Assembly: GCA_023091735.1 (NCBI GenBank) | Contig: JALKBU010000190.1 | Location: forward strand, 1 to 63,918 | Source: Trichomonas tenax | Taxonomy: Eukaryota > Parabasalia > Trichomonadida > Trichomonadidae | DNA length: 63,918 nucleotides | Reading direction: 5' to 3' | Shown here: positions 30,307-40,423 of the stretch, in pieces | How the letters are laid out: each line of letters starts with the position of its first letter | Numbering within the stretch: the first letter of the stretch is position 1 | The notes under the pieces: generated by a model | Seen by the model: only the letters and a program-made list of their open reading frames with translations | The model's database searches: none | Told to the model about the DNA's origin: nothing | Made by a program: the position numbers and the translations under genes

Positions 30307-31035
30307 ATGTTCAGCGAATTTCTCGGCAAAGCAGAGATTGCTAATGTTAGGAAACTTGCAATTGATCTATGTGATGCAAATCTATTCGAATATGCAAGAA
30401 ATTGCTTAATGAGGCTGTGCGAGAATGATAATGATTTATCAATTGAAGACGTTAATGCTATAAGTCGAATTTGCAAAGGCAAAATGGACGAATACAGAAA
30501 GGCATGGAAAAGCATATATCTTACAGAGCAAAAAGAAAGAGGTAAAGGCCGCGACGACAGATCTACACCATTATTGGATTATAGGAAGTCAATCGAAAGT
30601 AATATTCAGAACTTCTCCAAAGAAATCATTGACATGATCCAAAAATCTCTTATTAATAGAACAACAGATACATCCATTCGTGGTTTACTTTATAGAATGA
30701 TTGGAGACTACTGGAGGTATTTGGCTGAGATTCAGCGTGGCTACGAGCGCAGAGAATCAACAAGTAAAGCAAATGCAGCTTATCAAGAAGCTGAAGACTT
30801 GATTGTAGCATGCTGTGGACCAGCAGCAGCTATCAGACTTTCTCTCATGTTAAATATGGCAATTTTCAGATTTGAAATTTATTCTGAGCCAGATGAAGCT
30901 TTAAAGATCGCTCAAAAGGCATACAACGAAGGAATTGCTTCTGTTGATTCATTACACGATGAGCAATATACAGATTCCATTCTTTTATTGCAAATGTTAC
31001 ATAGGACCATTGTTTCATGGCAACAAAACAAGTAA
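30307..31035 (+). CDS. 14-3-3 family protein
   Basis: The 242-aa product has the family's nine-helix layout. Recognisable segments are KSIYLTEQKERGKGRDDRST (about 75-100, the family EQKEE...N..R region), then YWRYLAEIQRGYERRE (about 140, equivalent to the conserved YRYLAEV motif that contacts phosphopeptide) and LSLMLNMAIFRFEI (the L..NFSVF.YEI helix). It binds phospho-Ser/Thr clients as a dimer in the cytosol. ATG 30307 is chosen because it gives the normal length, about 240 aa, and follows an Inr. The frame from 30166 would add a non-homologous leader across the promoter motif. Confidence 0.93.
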   Translation: MFSEFLGKAEIANVRKLAIDLCDANLFEYARNCLMRLCENDNDLSIEDVNAISRICKGKMDEYRKAWKSIYLTEQKERGKGRDDRSTPLLDYRKSIESNIQNFSKEIIDMIQKSLINRTTDTSIRGLLYRMIGDYWRYLAEIQRGYERRESTSKANAAYQEAEDLIVACCGPAAAIRLSLMLNMAIFRFEIYSEPDEALKIAQKAYNEGIASVDSLHDEQYTDSILLLQMLHRTIVSWQQNK

Positions 31036-31188
31036 TTCTTTATCTTTACTGCTATTGGAATTGATTTCAATTCTATATTACCTAATATTCTTTGTATGTT
31101 TTTAAAATTTTAAATTTTGTTTTAATAAATCAATATATACCTTTGAATTGAATGCGTTGATGTTATTTTAAGCTGGATTTATTGGGTT

Positions 31189-31539
31189 TTACCTTTTATT
31201 TTTTCGATGTTTTGATAGACTTTCAGCTGCATTCAAGTATTGCTGCAATCGTTCTATCTTTTCATCTTTCGTACCTGACACACTAAGATTTAATGAAGCA
31301 AGTGCAATTTGTATTTCCACTTCATTAAGTTCATCAAGGCCCTTTGTTGTCAGTAAAGAACCATATCTCATCACTTTTCCAACAGCTTCGGCTCTTTTTT
31401 GATCTTTCTGGGCTTTCATTATTCTAAACAGAATATCATCATTGTCTTCTTTGACTTCAACACAGTTCCTATCCAGAACATTGCAGAACCTGTAGAAGGT
31501 GGTGTCCTCAAATTGCTCGAAACTCCAGTTTTCGGCCAT
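31189..31539 (-). CDS. Small SAP-motif-like protein
   Basis: The 116-aa protein begins MAENWSFEQFED at ATG 31539; the longer frame needs TTG. The C-terminal 50 residues, with EVEIQIALASLNLSVSGTKD then EKIERLQQYL and a basic end (KHRKNKR), match the two-helix SAP DNA/RNA-binding motif (L...L...LSVSGTK.EKIERL). An Inr (TCATA on the minus strand, 31552-31548) lies 11 bases upstream of the ATG. It is divergent from LSm6, with about 85 bases between the starts. A nucleic-acid role is inferred. Confidence 0.65.
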   Translation of the reverse strand: MAENWSFEQFEDTTFYRFCNVLDRNCVEVKEDNDDILFRIMKAQKDQKRAEAVGKVMRYGSLLTTKGLDELNEVEIQIALASLNLSVSGTKDEKIERLQQYLNAAESLSKHRKNKR

Positions 31540-31547
31540 TTTATAAT

Positions 31548-31552
31548 TATGA
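31548..31552 (-). promoter_or_regulatory. Initiator for the SAP-like gene
   Basis: TCATA on the minus strand, +1 at 31550, 11 bases before ATG 31539. Confidence 0.5.
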
Positions 31553-31624
31553 ATCAATCAATTAATTAAGCGCATCAAACATAGTTGTTCAATAATTTTG
31601 CAAAAGTGACAAACAGCCAAGCAA

Positions 31625-31858
31625 ATGTCATCGAGCGAAGATTCAATGACTAATTTCCTTCAATCTACTCTTCAAAAGCCAACCCACGTTATTCTCTCTA
31701 CAGGCGCTCAATTTATCGGAACGTTATGCACGATCGATGCTTTATTCAACCTTGTTCTGAGAAATGCAGTTGAAATGATGAATGGACACGAAGTTGCAAG
31801 ATACCAGAGTATTTTCATCCGTGGAAATACAGTCATTCACGTAGGAACAGCCGAATAA
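31625..31858 (+). CDS. LSM6: LSm6 Sm-like protein
   Basis: The 77-aa protein has Sm1 (VILSTGAQFIGTLCTIDALFN, with FNLVL like the family MN..L) and Sm2 with the FIRGNTVIHV signature. The NGHEV insert corresponds to human LSm6 VNGQL. It is a subunit of the LSm1-7 (mRNA decay) and LSm2-8 (U6 snRNP) rings. The stop overlaps TAAA. It is divergently paired with the SAP-like gene. Confidence 0.9.
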   Translation: MSSSEDSMTNFLQSTLQKPTHVILSTGAQFIGTLCTIDALFNLVLRNAVEMMNGHEVARYQSIFIRGNTVIHVGTAE

Positions 31859-32094
31859 AATATAATTGTTAGCTAAAAACAAAAAAGCTTTGAGATAACC
31901 ACGAACTTCACTACTTGTTGGAATTATTTCTATTAAATAAATACATAACCATATTTTTAAAACAACTTTATAAATATATTTTTATATCAAATCTACTCAA
32001 ATCCGAAAAATAGATTAAAATACATTCGCTTTGCACCTCAGAGGTTCTATACCATAAAAGGAAAAAGAATTGGTTTTGCCAACCCCTGCATTAA

Positions 32095-35000
32095 ATGACA
32101 AACCCCTTTATCTTAATATTAATAATGCAAAATAAATCAAATGACATTTTATCGACTTCTTCGGTGAAATTTATCAGTCTTAAATCGAAAAAGAATTACT
32201 TGGTCGTCAAAACAGCGGAAGATGACAAGTATAGAGTGATAAAATTCGATCCATATTATGGAACTCCTTGTTATGTTGGTATTTTTGGTAAAGACATATT
32301 CAACGCTGAAGAAGATGCGATAGAAAAGATAACCAATGGTGAACAAGTCGAAGTAACGATTCAGGGCCACACAATAATCGGAATGTCGCCATTTGAGAAA
32401 TACGGATTTTTAATCATCGTTAAATCAGCCGACTCGGTGTATAAATACATACAGAAGCATACAATTTACAAAATAAAAGAAGTTGAAATTCTCAGATTTT
32501 CATTACTCTGCGGAGAAAACTCTTCTGACAATAATTTTGATAAAATTAAGTCATACCCGTTCTCCTTTAATCACTATTACTGTCCAACACTCGATATTTC
32601 GAAGCCTTTTTCAGGAAATTCTGATTTTTCTACAGCAATGAATATAAATCTCACAACACCTCTGGATAACCTTGGAATCACAAATTTATGTCCCAGAGTT
32701 ATTCATGGCAAAATGATTATTGATTTCATTGAAGAATTCGGCGTTGACATCCTTTTGATTGCAAGGAAATTCTCTTCAAACCGTAAAAAAGAAAGAGGAA
32801 TCGATGGCACAGGAAATCCTTCATTGGATTATTTATTAGAATTTGTATTTGTCCAACCACGAGGCAATGGATACGAAACAAAGTCGCAAATTATGTGTAT
32901 TGGAGATATACCGCTTTCTCCTGAATCTAAATCTGATGAAAATCAAGATAAATCAATTGCAAAAATTTACTTCGAAAAGCTCTCAAAGATCACTGGATTA
33001 AGCAATTTTATCAATCTGGTACTGTTCAATGAGTCAAAGAACTCAACGCAAGCAAAAGTAATGAATAGAATGCAGTCAACTTGCAATTATGAAGAAAAAG
33101 AACTTAAATTTTCTTTAATAAAGACCAAATTCTCACTTTCATTGGATCGCATTGACACAGTTGCATCAATTATTGAGCTCTTCTGGTCTGTTACTGAAGC
33201 AAAATTCGAATCATTCAGATATACAAAAGTTTTCGAAAATAAACGCAACAAAGTTATTGAAAATCCCCAGAGAGGCGCGTTCAGAATTGGATTCCTCGAT
33301 TCACTTGAAGAAGAATTATTTGCAATCTTTTCGATTTTGCTTAAACTTCCAAAGGTTGTCAATATATCCAGCATTCCGATTCAGCGCTTTGCTGATTTCA
33401 ACAAATTACCACAGAAATACATAACTGCATGCTCGAAATTTATTATTGAGTTAGGTTTGTCAATGCGTGCTTTTGGTAACGTCAGTATGGGTCTAATCAA
33501 GAAGCTCATAGCTCGCTTTACAAATTATAATGAAAAATTACCGAAGTCACCTGCATTTGAAAATATTGTTGATTCTTATTCAGTTATTTCAACAGTTCCT
33601 CCTCTAAACATCGAATGCGTCTCCCTTCAAGCCAACGCTGCTGTTGTTGAACCACAGAATGTCGGAAATTCATTGATTAGACAATCAATTAAACCAGTTA
33701 CAATTCCAACAGATACTCCATTAATTATCATGCTTTCGAAGCCAATATATCTGACAGAAATCGCATTATACTTCTCAGAGCAGTCGAGCCTTCCATGTCC
33801 ACCATCAATGGCTCACGTCAAAGCTGGTTTGTATATCAATAGATTAATCGATATTACGGAAAATGTTGCTGTTCCTATTGTGCACGAAAAAGGATATGCA
33901 GCGACAATTGATCTCCGTCCATGTCCAATTTATGATCCATTCTATAGAGTTCATGATGTTGAAGCAGTGAGATTCGTTTCGATTGATTTCCTCAGTCCGT
34001 TGTCAAACTATGTCACTGTTAATGGCGTCGCTGTTTTTGGTACTTCAGTGGCTCCGATTCCATTCCCATTCGGTCCGCACATACACCCGAGGCAGACAGA
34101 AGACAGACGTCGCGTTGCGCTTCTTGGTGTTAAAAAGACATCGAGAATGGAGGACATTATTCCGTTTGCTATTCAGTATGAAATCACACGTGTCACAGGT
34201 CTTCACACTGTTGGCGAAGCTATAACAAAACTCGTTACACTCGATATTCATCCCGATATCTATGATATAGCGAAGTTGAGCATCTTGAAGCCACCGAATG
34301 AGTCCAAGCAGAAGAAGAGGAACTGCAAGTCATGCGGAAACGAACGAATTTGTTACTGCTGCTGGTTCTGTGGTGAATATTTCTGTGCTGATCATTCAAC
34401 AATATACAAGGAAGCAAGACTTTGCAGGGTCTGCCAATCACAGATAAAGCAGCTCGATCAGAGTGCTGAGATCCTCACATCCCAAAAGATCCAATCATAT
34501 CTCGACAACAATCCATTCTTAAAGTTACACAAGAAGATCCGCGATTATTTGAGACAGTTCAAGAGAACGAACTTCAACTCTATTGGCATATTCCCATACT
34601 GCACGATATTGAATGAGCAGCCAAGAGGAGAGAACAAAGTTCCATTTGATGCTGTTTTCTGTGATTCTGATGTTGTCTATAAATCAAGTCTCAACATGAT
34701 GCACGTTCAACTCGGACTCGAAACATTTTGTCATATCACCGGAATCGAAGTTATCTGTGATTCTCCTTTGTCAATTACTATCAACAACAATGACACATTC
34801 ATGAAATTCTCGCCTCCAAGTTCACTGCAGAGATGCAACATTGACGCGAGATTCCTCGAATTAGTTATCATGTCAGAGAGCATTGCAATCAGGAGAATCA
34901 GAGTCATTGGTGAGCCAATGAAGAACACCATCGAACTCAAGAATCCAACAGCAACACAGCCGAATGTTATCATGATCAGCAACAGCAGCGTTGAAGTTGT

Positions 35001-35304
35001 TGAAAAGAATCTCGTTCATATTATCAATTTCGAGAAGCCAACTGCTGTTTCTGGTTTCAGGTTCTTCAAGACATGGAAGAACTTAAAGGCCATTGTCTTT
35101 GAGATCAAGTCTCCGAATAAACCACCAAGATACATCCAAAGATTCTGCTGCAACGGAAATCTCAAAGAAGCAGATTTGCTTTTCAACAGCAGAGCTAAAG
35201 CAACGCAAATCAAGATCTTTTATATCTCTCTCTCAGATAAAGACATTGAATCTGTTGTCCAGAACTTACCGCCAATTCCAATCGACTTAAAATCTGCGAA
35301 ATAA
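32095..35304 (+). CDS. SAC-domain protein with FYVE-like zinc finger; catalytic Cys lost
   Basis: The 1069-aa protein has a SAC (phosphoinositide phosphatase) domain at about residues 50-390. LCPRVIHGKMI then GVDILLIARKFSSNRKKERG and IDGTGNPS match the family P.IQG...D..LISRRS...RGID..GN. The active site CX5R aligns as KTKFSLSLDRIDTVAS (343-358, from RTNCIDCLDRTNVAQS): the nucleophilic Cys is Phe346 while LDR is kept. A discoidin-like beta region follows (about 500-660). A zinc finger at about 744-778 (CKSC, CWFC, EYFC, ADH, CRVC) resembles FYVE, followed by another beta region. It is probably an inactive lipid-binding regulator. The start may instead be ATG 32125 (MQNKS). Confidence 0.75.
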   Translation: MTNPFILILIMQNKSNDILSTSSVKFISLKSKKNYLVVKTAEDDKYRVIKFDPYYGTPCYVGIFGKDIFNAEEDAIEKITNGEQVEVTIQGHTIIGMSPFEKYGFLIIVKSADSVYKYIQKHTIYKIKEVEILRFSLLCGENSSDNNFDKIKSYPFSFNHYYCPTLDISKPFSGNSDFSTAMNINLTTPLDNLGITNLCPRVIHGKMIIDFIEEFGVDILLIARKFSSNRKKERGIDGTGNPSLDYLLEFVFVQPRGNGYETKSQIMCIGDIPLSPESKSDENQDKSIAKIYFEKLSKITGLSNFINLVLFNESKNSTQAKVMNRMQSTCNYEEKELKFSLIKTKFSLSLDRIDTVASIIELFWSVTEAKFESFRYTKVFENKRNKVIENPQRGAFRIGFLDSLEEELFAIFSILLKLPKVVNISSIPIQRFADFNKLPQKYITACSKFIIELGLSMRAFGNVSMGLIKKLIARFTNYNEKLPKSPAFENIVDSYSVISTVPPLNIECVSLQANAAVVEPQNVGNSLIRQSIKPVTIPTDTPLIIMLSKPIYLTEIALYFSEQSSLPCPPSMAHVKAGLYINRLIDITENVAVPIVHEKGYAATIDLRPCPIYDPFYRVHDVEAVRFVSIDFLSPLSNYVTVNGVAVFGTSVAPIPFPFGPHIHPRQTEDRRRVALLGVKKTSRMEDIIPFAIQYEITRVTGLHTVGEAITKLVTLDIHPDIYDIAKLSILKPPNESKQKKRNCKSCGNERICYCCWFCGEYFCADHSTIYKEARLCRVCQSQIKQLDQSAEILTSQKIQSYLDNNPFLKLHKKIRDYLRQFKRTNFNSIGIFPYCTILNEQPRGENKVPFDAVFCDSDVVYKSSLNMMHVQLGLETFCHITGIEVICDSPLSITINNNDTFMKFSPPSSLQRCNIDARFLELVIMSESIAIRRIRVIGEPMKNTIELKNPTATQPNVIMISNSSVEVVEKNLVHIINFEKPTAVSGFRFFKTWKNLKAIVFEIKSPNKPPRYIQRFCCNGNLKEADLLFNSRAKATQIKIFYISLSDKDIESVVQNLPPIPIDLKSAK

Positions 35305-35727
35305 AACTTGTTTATTAATTATGATAAAAACATTGTTTTTCAAAAAAAAAATCTCGGAACAACAAAATGCATTTTCCACTATTAACACACCATAAATTAT
35401 GGATCTTCTCACTATTATACATATCTATAAGATATGTAGAATTATTTTGTTAAAACCATATATGGATATAACTGCTATAAAGAGAGAAATAAAACGAACT
35501 TTCACTTTGAAGATTAATATTTTTAATTTGAATAATATTGAAAATCTAAGAAGATCTAATTCATAAATATATATTCAAGTATTTATAAATAGCATATAGA
35601 TGTAGTGAACTATTATAATATAGAATGGTAAGCTTTGGAATTGAGTATTTTTGTCAAATTTTAACTAAATAATTCTCCGAGGAAAAAAAGTTGGTTTAGA
35701 AAAAAACATTCATCAAAAAAATTAAAA
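35305..35727. other. Intergenic, nothing recognised
   Basis: AT-rich region between two plus-strand genes. No Inr fitting the full consensus lies near ATG 35728. Confidence 0.45.
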
Positions 35728-37137
35728 ATGACTTCTCGGAAGAATGCGATGGAATATTCGGGTTATTCCGACTATAGTTATTATTACAGCGACTACGATA
35801 ATCCGCCGCCGAATTTACCGCCAAAAACAAACAAACCTATGGATTTGAATTTAAATCTTTCGAAACCTCAGCAAAAATTCAAAAACGATTTCGCAAAAGC
35901 TAAAGAATCCGATGAAAACGAATATTCGAGTCTTTATTACTCCGATGATGAAATAAATAGAGATATAAAAGAAAATATTGTTATAGTTGATATAAAACCT
36001 TCTTCTCAGAGTACTCCGATGTCCAGAACGCAGCCGAAACAGCAGAAATACTCTCCACCATCTTCTAGAAAAAATAACGAACAACCAAACTCTTATATTT
36101 CGACTTCAGCAACTTCCCAACAGTCTCCGAAGCGAAAAAGGATGGATTCCTCAACACAATCGTATCAAAACGCGAAAAATGATCCACAATTTCAAAAAGC
36201 TTATAACGACTTAATAGACAAAAACAAAACTCCACCACCAATGTTCTTTATTCCAATACAGCGTGAATTACAAAGAAAATACATAAAATCTCTTGAGAAT
36301 GAAAATTATGATGAATCAGAGCGTTTGAATTCGGCTTTGTCCATTACTTCGCGACAAATGGAAGAAATAATGCTTACTGAGCGCCATAACAATGAAATTC
36401 AAGAATATAAAGAAAGAATGAATGCTGCACAACAAGAATTAACGAATAAACAAAACGAATGGAAAAAGATTTTCGCTCAATACCAACAAGAAACAACAGA
36501 TGGATATCAAATGCTGATGCAAAGGCATAAAGAGGAGGAAGAAGATTTCGCGAGACTGTGGGGAGATCCATCGAATTTAGTCTACTTTAATAAACCAAGT
36601 TCAAAATTATTGCAGCTACGCACGAGACAGAAACAACTTGCGATATCGAAACATTACGCAGAAGCAAAGGCAATGAAGGCAGAAGTTGAAGCACTACAGC
36701 AGCAAGAATGCGAAGAAGCACAAAAAAGAGCTGTCGATGCAATGGTTTTAGCGCACAAAGCGATGGAAGAACGCCACCAAAAAGAAATTGATTGTTACAA
36801 CAAGAAAGCAAAAAGAACAGAATATTTCCTCAAGGATGAAATGAAAAAGGAGATGCTTCCTCTTGAAATGCAGATCAAAAAGATACAAAAAACTCTCGAT
36901 GACGAAAAACTGTTAAATGGAAAACAAAAACTCAAAGATAAAACACGCGATGTTAACAAATTAAAGTTATCTTCGAGAGATGCATTTCCGCACAAAGACG
37001 CACAGACGCAGATAGCGATAAGGAACTATAGATATCGCGCAAAGCCCCTTAAATTGGATATAAGCGGAATTGATGTTAAATCGTTGATGCAAAGACCTCC
37101 AAGTTGCATTAGAGTCACAAAGAAAAAGAAGAACTGA
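35728..37137 (+). CDS. Coiled-coil protein of a trichomonad family (paralog of 24858-26159)
   Basis: The 469-aa protein has a Tyr/Ser/Asp-rich N terminus (YSGYSDYSYYYSDYDNPPP), then a disordered Ser/Pro/Gln-rich stretch to about residue 155. A helical and coiled-coil region spans about 160-430 and the C terminus is basic (TKKKKN). The shared block WGDPSNLVYF, LLQLRTRQKQLAISKHYAEA aligns with the gene at 24858. The order is the same in both: disordered N terminus, helical lead-in, W.DPS block, coiled coil, basic tail. Function is unknown. Confidence 0.7.
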   Translation: MTSRKNAMEYSGYSDYSYYYSDYDNPPPNLPPKTNKPMDLNLNLSKPQQKFKNDFAKAKESDENEYSSLYYSDDEINRDIKENIVIVDIKPSSQSTPMSRTQPKQQKYSPPSSRKNNEQPNSYISTSATSQQSPKRKRMDSSTQSYQNAKNDPQFQKAYNDLIDKNKTPPPMFFIPIQRELQRKYIKSLENENYDESERLNSALSITSRQMEEIMLTERHNNEIQEYKERMNAAQQELTNKQNEWKKIFAQYQQETTDGYQMLMQRHKEEEEDFARLWGDPSNLVYFNKPSSKLLQLRTRQKQLAISKHYAEAKAMKAEVEALQQQECEEAQKRAVDAMVLAHKAMEERHQKEIDCYNKKAKRTEYFLKDEMKKEMLPLEMQIKKIQKTLDDEKLLNGKQKLKDKTRDVNKLKLSSRDAFPHKDAQTQIAIRNYRYRAKPLKLDISGIDVKSLMQRPPSCIRVTKKKKN

Positions 37138-37260
37138 TGTATTTATTATATTATTATATACTTTGTTTGAATTAAAATATTATTTTTGATAAAACTATAT
37201 AGAAATTTAATATAAGAAAACAAAAACAAACAAATATTATAAAAATAAATAACATAATAA

Positions 37261-40173
37261 TTATGCTATTCCTAAGAGTTGTAGCAACTTTCTTTCATGC
37301 TCGGGGTTCTTGGATCTCATTATCAATAAATTATTCTTAAAGAACTGTGGTTTCGTTTCAGATATTTCTGTGAGAACTTCTAAAGCTGTATTATATGTTT
37401 CTGTATCAATATCAGTATTATGAATCATGCATTGAGAAGCGAATAACAAAGCAGATGAATCATTTTGTTCCTGAGTAGTTGATCTACTCAAAATATTCAC
37501 TGCATTGATCAATGTTCTTTCTATGTCAACTTTAACTTCGATGCTAGAGTCGCAATCGAATATTTTCAGCAAAACATCCCAAGCTTTGTGAACTATCAAG
37601 TTATCAAGCGCACTGTGATCATCAGAACGAACTTGGAAGCTGATTATCGCATCGGCAATGAAAATGGAATAATCTTCAAAGAAATCATTCGTTGTGTCAT
37701 TGTTCATATCATTAAATATCATAACAACAATGTTCTGATAATCCATCGACAAATCATGAATTGTATTAATCTCAGCCATATCATATATGGTTTGCAGTAT
37801 TGGAAGAATCGCTGAAATTACGTCTTCTTCGTGATAATGTTCTTTCAATATCTTCAAGAAGAATCTAAATTGATCAATCAAAAATTCATTTGTGCATCTT
37901 CCACTTGAGAGGAAATCGATAACACAATCGCGTGCATTCTTGAGAACACTGTTATCTATATAAGCCATTAATTCTATAACTTTAAAGGAGAAGAAATCAA
38001 ATCCTTTCTTAGATATATCACGAATCAGCGAGAAAATGTTGAAATTGCTGAACACGCAGTCAGCAAAATGAATTCCTGTTGGAGAATTAGCATGTCCAAG
38101 TAAAATCTTCTCAACGTATTCTAAAATAGGATCAGGAATTTCATTGTCTTGGCATTTTCGAATAATTGATGAACCAATGTATAAAGCAGAGTTGAAAACG
38201 CCCGGATCACATGTTTTAAGTGAATAATCGCTAACTATTGAAAAATATCGAAGCAAATCTTCTACGGAAATAGAATTCGAGAATTTTGAGATTGCAATGC
38301 CGGCAGAAGCGATTAAAATATTAGATTCCATTTTGAGAATGTGATCAAAGATATTTGAGTTAGGAATGAATGGCTGTGGTATCAATTCATCCTCTTTAAA
38401 TAATGCTGATTGGATGCTTAAGAAAGGCCTAAGTCCTTTTTGTATGAAATCTTCATCATCTGTTATAATCATCTGTATTTTCTCCATTATTGGCGCCATA
38501 TATTCTTTCGCTTCATCAAGATCAAGATCTTCGTAATTAGAATACACGATCCAGATGAAATCTATTGCATCAAGTCCTGTAATAACATCATTCTTTTCCG
38601 AAGATGAAAGCAATTGAGAAATAATGTCATAAGAAACTTCAAGAAGTTGATATTGAAACTCAATATCTCTAAGCAATAATTCTGTATAAGTGTACAATGA
38701 CAAACCTCTATTTGATAATGATTCCGACTCATTGAGGATAATTTGGCTGAGAAATTCATGCAATTCTACTAAAAGAGGCTGTTCGCAATATTCACAAACA
38801 TCGCAAAGCATCGAAAAATATTTTCTGATTGACATCTGTGGTATCAATGGGAAAATGTGTATCAGATCAAGAACGAGTGATTTGTTGAGAATATCATTGC
38901 GAACTAAATGCTTGATTGCTTTCAACGCATCGTGTGAATATTCATCCATCGCAATTAATTCTAATAAACTTGGAATCATTTTTGATAAACAAGTATGTAT
39001 CATTGTTGTTGCAGAACCTGCAACGTTGAGTGAGAATAGAATCATCGTTAAACTGCAAAATCTTCCTTTTGAGATTAAATATATAAATTTGTTTTGCAAA
39101 TAATCGAGTAAATCATTTTCTCTTTCGAATAATGGTATAAATGACGATAGCAATACGAGGCATGCTTCTAATTTGAGATTAACATTCGATAATTTTTGAA
39201 TTGCTTCAACTATTGGGAAAATACATGTTTCTTCAACATTACTCATTGAAAACTGATGTATGTGAGAAGTAATTTTGCGTGTATACTCTGTCTCTGAATA
39301 ATTTTCGATAAATCCTAATAATTTTAATATGAATGTCTGTATTTGATATTCTTGCATTACTGGAAGAAAATGAAGTAACTTTAAGATCGTTTTGTATATT
39401 ATTTCTGTAGCATCCTCTGAATCTAGTTCAGATATCAAACTATCAACTTGTGGGATTTCTAGAACATATAATGATGGATATATTGCTCGCATTGAGTTTA
39501 CGGACTTCAGCATATTGTTATATTTCGTTATATTGAAATCATCATCTTGACAAATTACGCAGATATTTGATATAAAATAATTCATAAAAATTGTTTGGCT
39601 CGATAACCAGTTGATATCGGGTTTAGCCAGACAAATTATTTGTATCAAGTTGTATTTTTGGTATTGGTCGGCTTCTTCAAAATTTTGATCAATTAATATC
39701 GATATTTCAGCTTTATGGTCAGAATAAAACAGAGGATTAAGAAAATCCATGTAAGAGCATAACAAATGTACTGGTGAAAATTGGTTCTGATAATCGTTTG
39801 CAAGTATTGCTTCGTAAATTTTTGAACTGATGTATCCTGTTTGAAGATATAACTGATAAAGACCTTCCGTAAGTAAGCGTATCGAGGATATGCCTGTTAA
39901 ATGCTTTAAAATCTGAATAATTGGTTCGATTTTTAAATCAATTTCATTAGTTTCGCATTTTATTTGTGTTTTGAAGAAGAAATATGACGTGAAATAGCAA
40001 TATCCAGTCGCTAGTGGTGTGTTTTCGATGTTTTTGAGAACATAATTTGAAACTTCGAAAAATGTATCAAAAGAGGATTTCAAATGATGCGGTAAGTCGT
40101 AAAATTTACAACTCCCGCCTAAAATCGTTTCCCCGCTTTTAATGAGGTCGTCAATAATTTCTTGTGCTTTCAT
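37261..40173 (-). CDS. Large ARM/HEAT-like repeat protein
   Basis: The 970-aa protein starts at ATG 40173 (MKAQEIIDDLIKSGE). It is all-helical with leucine-rich antiparallel helix pairs through its length. Size and architecture would fit an importin-beta/exportin-type karyopherin or another HEAT scaffold, but I see no decisive motif. The convergent 3' end is 120 bases from the coiled-coil gene at 35728. Confidence 0.65.
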   Translation of the reverse strand: MKAQEIIDDLIKSGETILGGSCKFYDLPHHLKSSFDTFFEVSNYVLKNIENTPLATGYCYFTSYFFFKTQIKCETNEIDLKIEPIIQILKHLTGISSIRLLTEGLYQLYLQTGYISSKIYEAILANDYQNQFSPVHLLCSYMDFLNPLFYSDHKAEISILIDQNFEEADQYQKYNLIQIICLAKPDINWLSSQTIFMNYFISNICVICQDDDFNITKYNNMLKSVNSMRAIYPSLYVLEIPQVDSLISELDSEDATEIIYKTILKLLHFLPVMQEYQIQTFILKLLGFIENYSETEYTRKITSHIHQFSMSNVEETCIFPIVEAIQKLSNVNLKLEACLVLLSSFIPLFERENDLLDYLQNKFIYLISKGRFCSLTMILFSLNVAGSATTMIHTCLSKMIPSLLELIAMDEYSHDALKAIKHLVRNDILNKSLVLDLIHIFPLIPQMSIRKYFSMLCDVCEYCEQPLLVELHEFLSQIILNESESLSNRGLSLYTYTELLLRDIEFQYQLLEVSYDIISQLLSSSEKNDVITGLDAIDFIWIVYSNYEDLDLDEAKEYMAPIMEKIQMIITDDEDFIQKGLRPFLSIQSALFKEDELIPQPFIPNSNIFDHILKMESNILIASAGIAISKFSNSISVEDLLRYFSIVSDYSLKTCDPGVFNSALYIGSSIIRKCQDNEIPDPILEYVEKILLGHANSPTGIHFADCVFSNFNIFSLIRDISKKGFDFFSFKVIELMAYIDNSVLKNARDCVIDFLSSGRCTNEFLIDQFRFFLKILKEHYHEEDVISAILPILQTIYDMAEINTIHDLSMDYQNIVVMIFNDMNNDTTNDFFEDYSIFIADAIISFQVRSDDHSALDNLIVHKAWDVLLKIFDCDSSIEVKVDIERTLINAVNILSRSTTQEQNDSSALLFASQCMIHNTDIDTETYNTALEVLTEISETKPQFFKNNLLIMRSKNPEHERKLLQLLGIA

Positions 40174-40423
40174 TTTAATTTTTTGATTCTCAACAATTTT
40201 TAAGTAAACTTTTGATTATCTGTCCAATAGATTTTAAAACAGCCAAATATAATACTGTGTTATCTGAAATAGCAACTAATCAGTTATCAAATTCAATATA
40301 TATTTTATAACCTTTGTATTAAGTAGTTTTATATACGAAAACTTGGGAATCTCATGTAGTTCTATAGATGCTATTATTATACATGGAAAAAATAATTTGA
40401 ATATTTTAGATTGCAAACAAACA

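Noticed and set aside
32041..35304. Active SAC phosphatase
   Set aside because: The nucleophilic cysteine position is Phe in the aligned CX5R motif.
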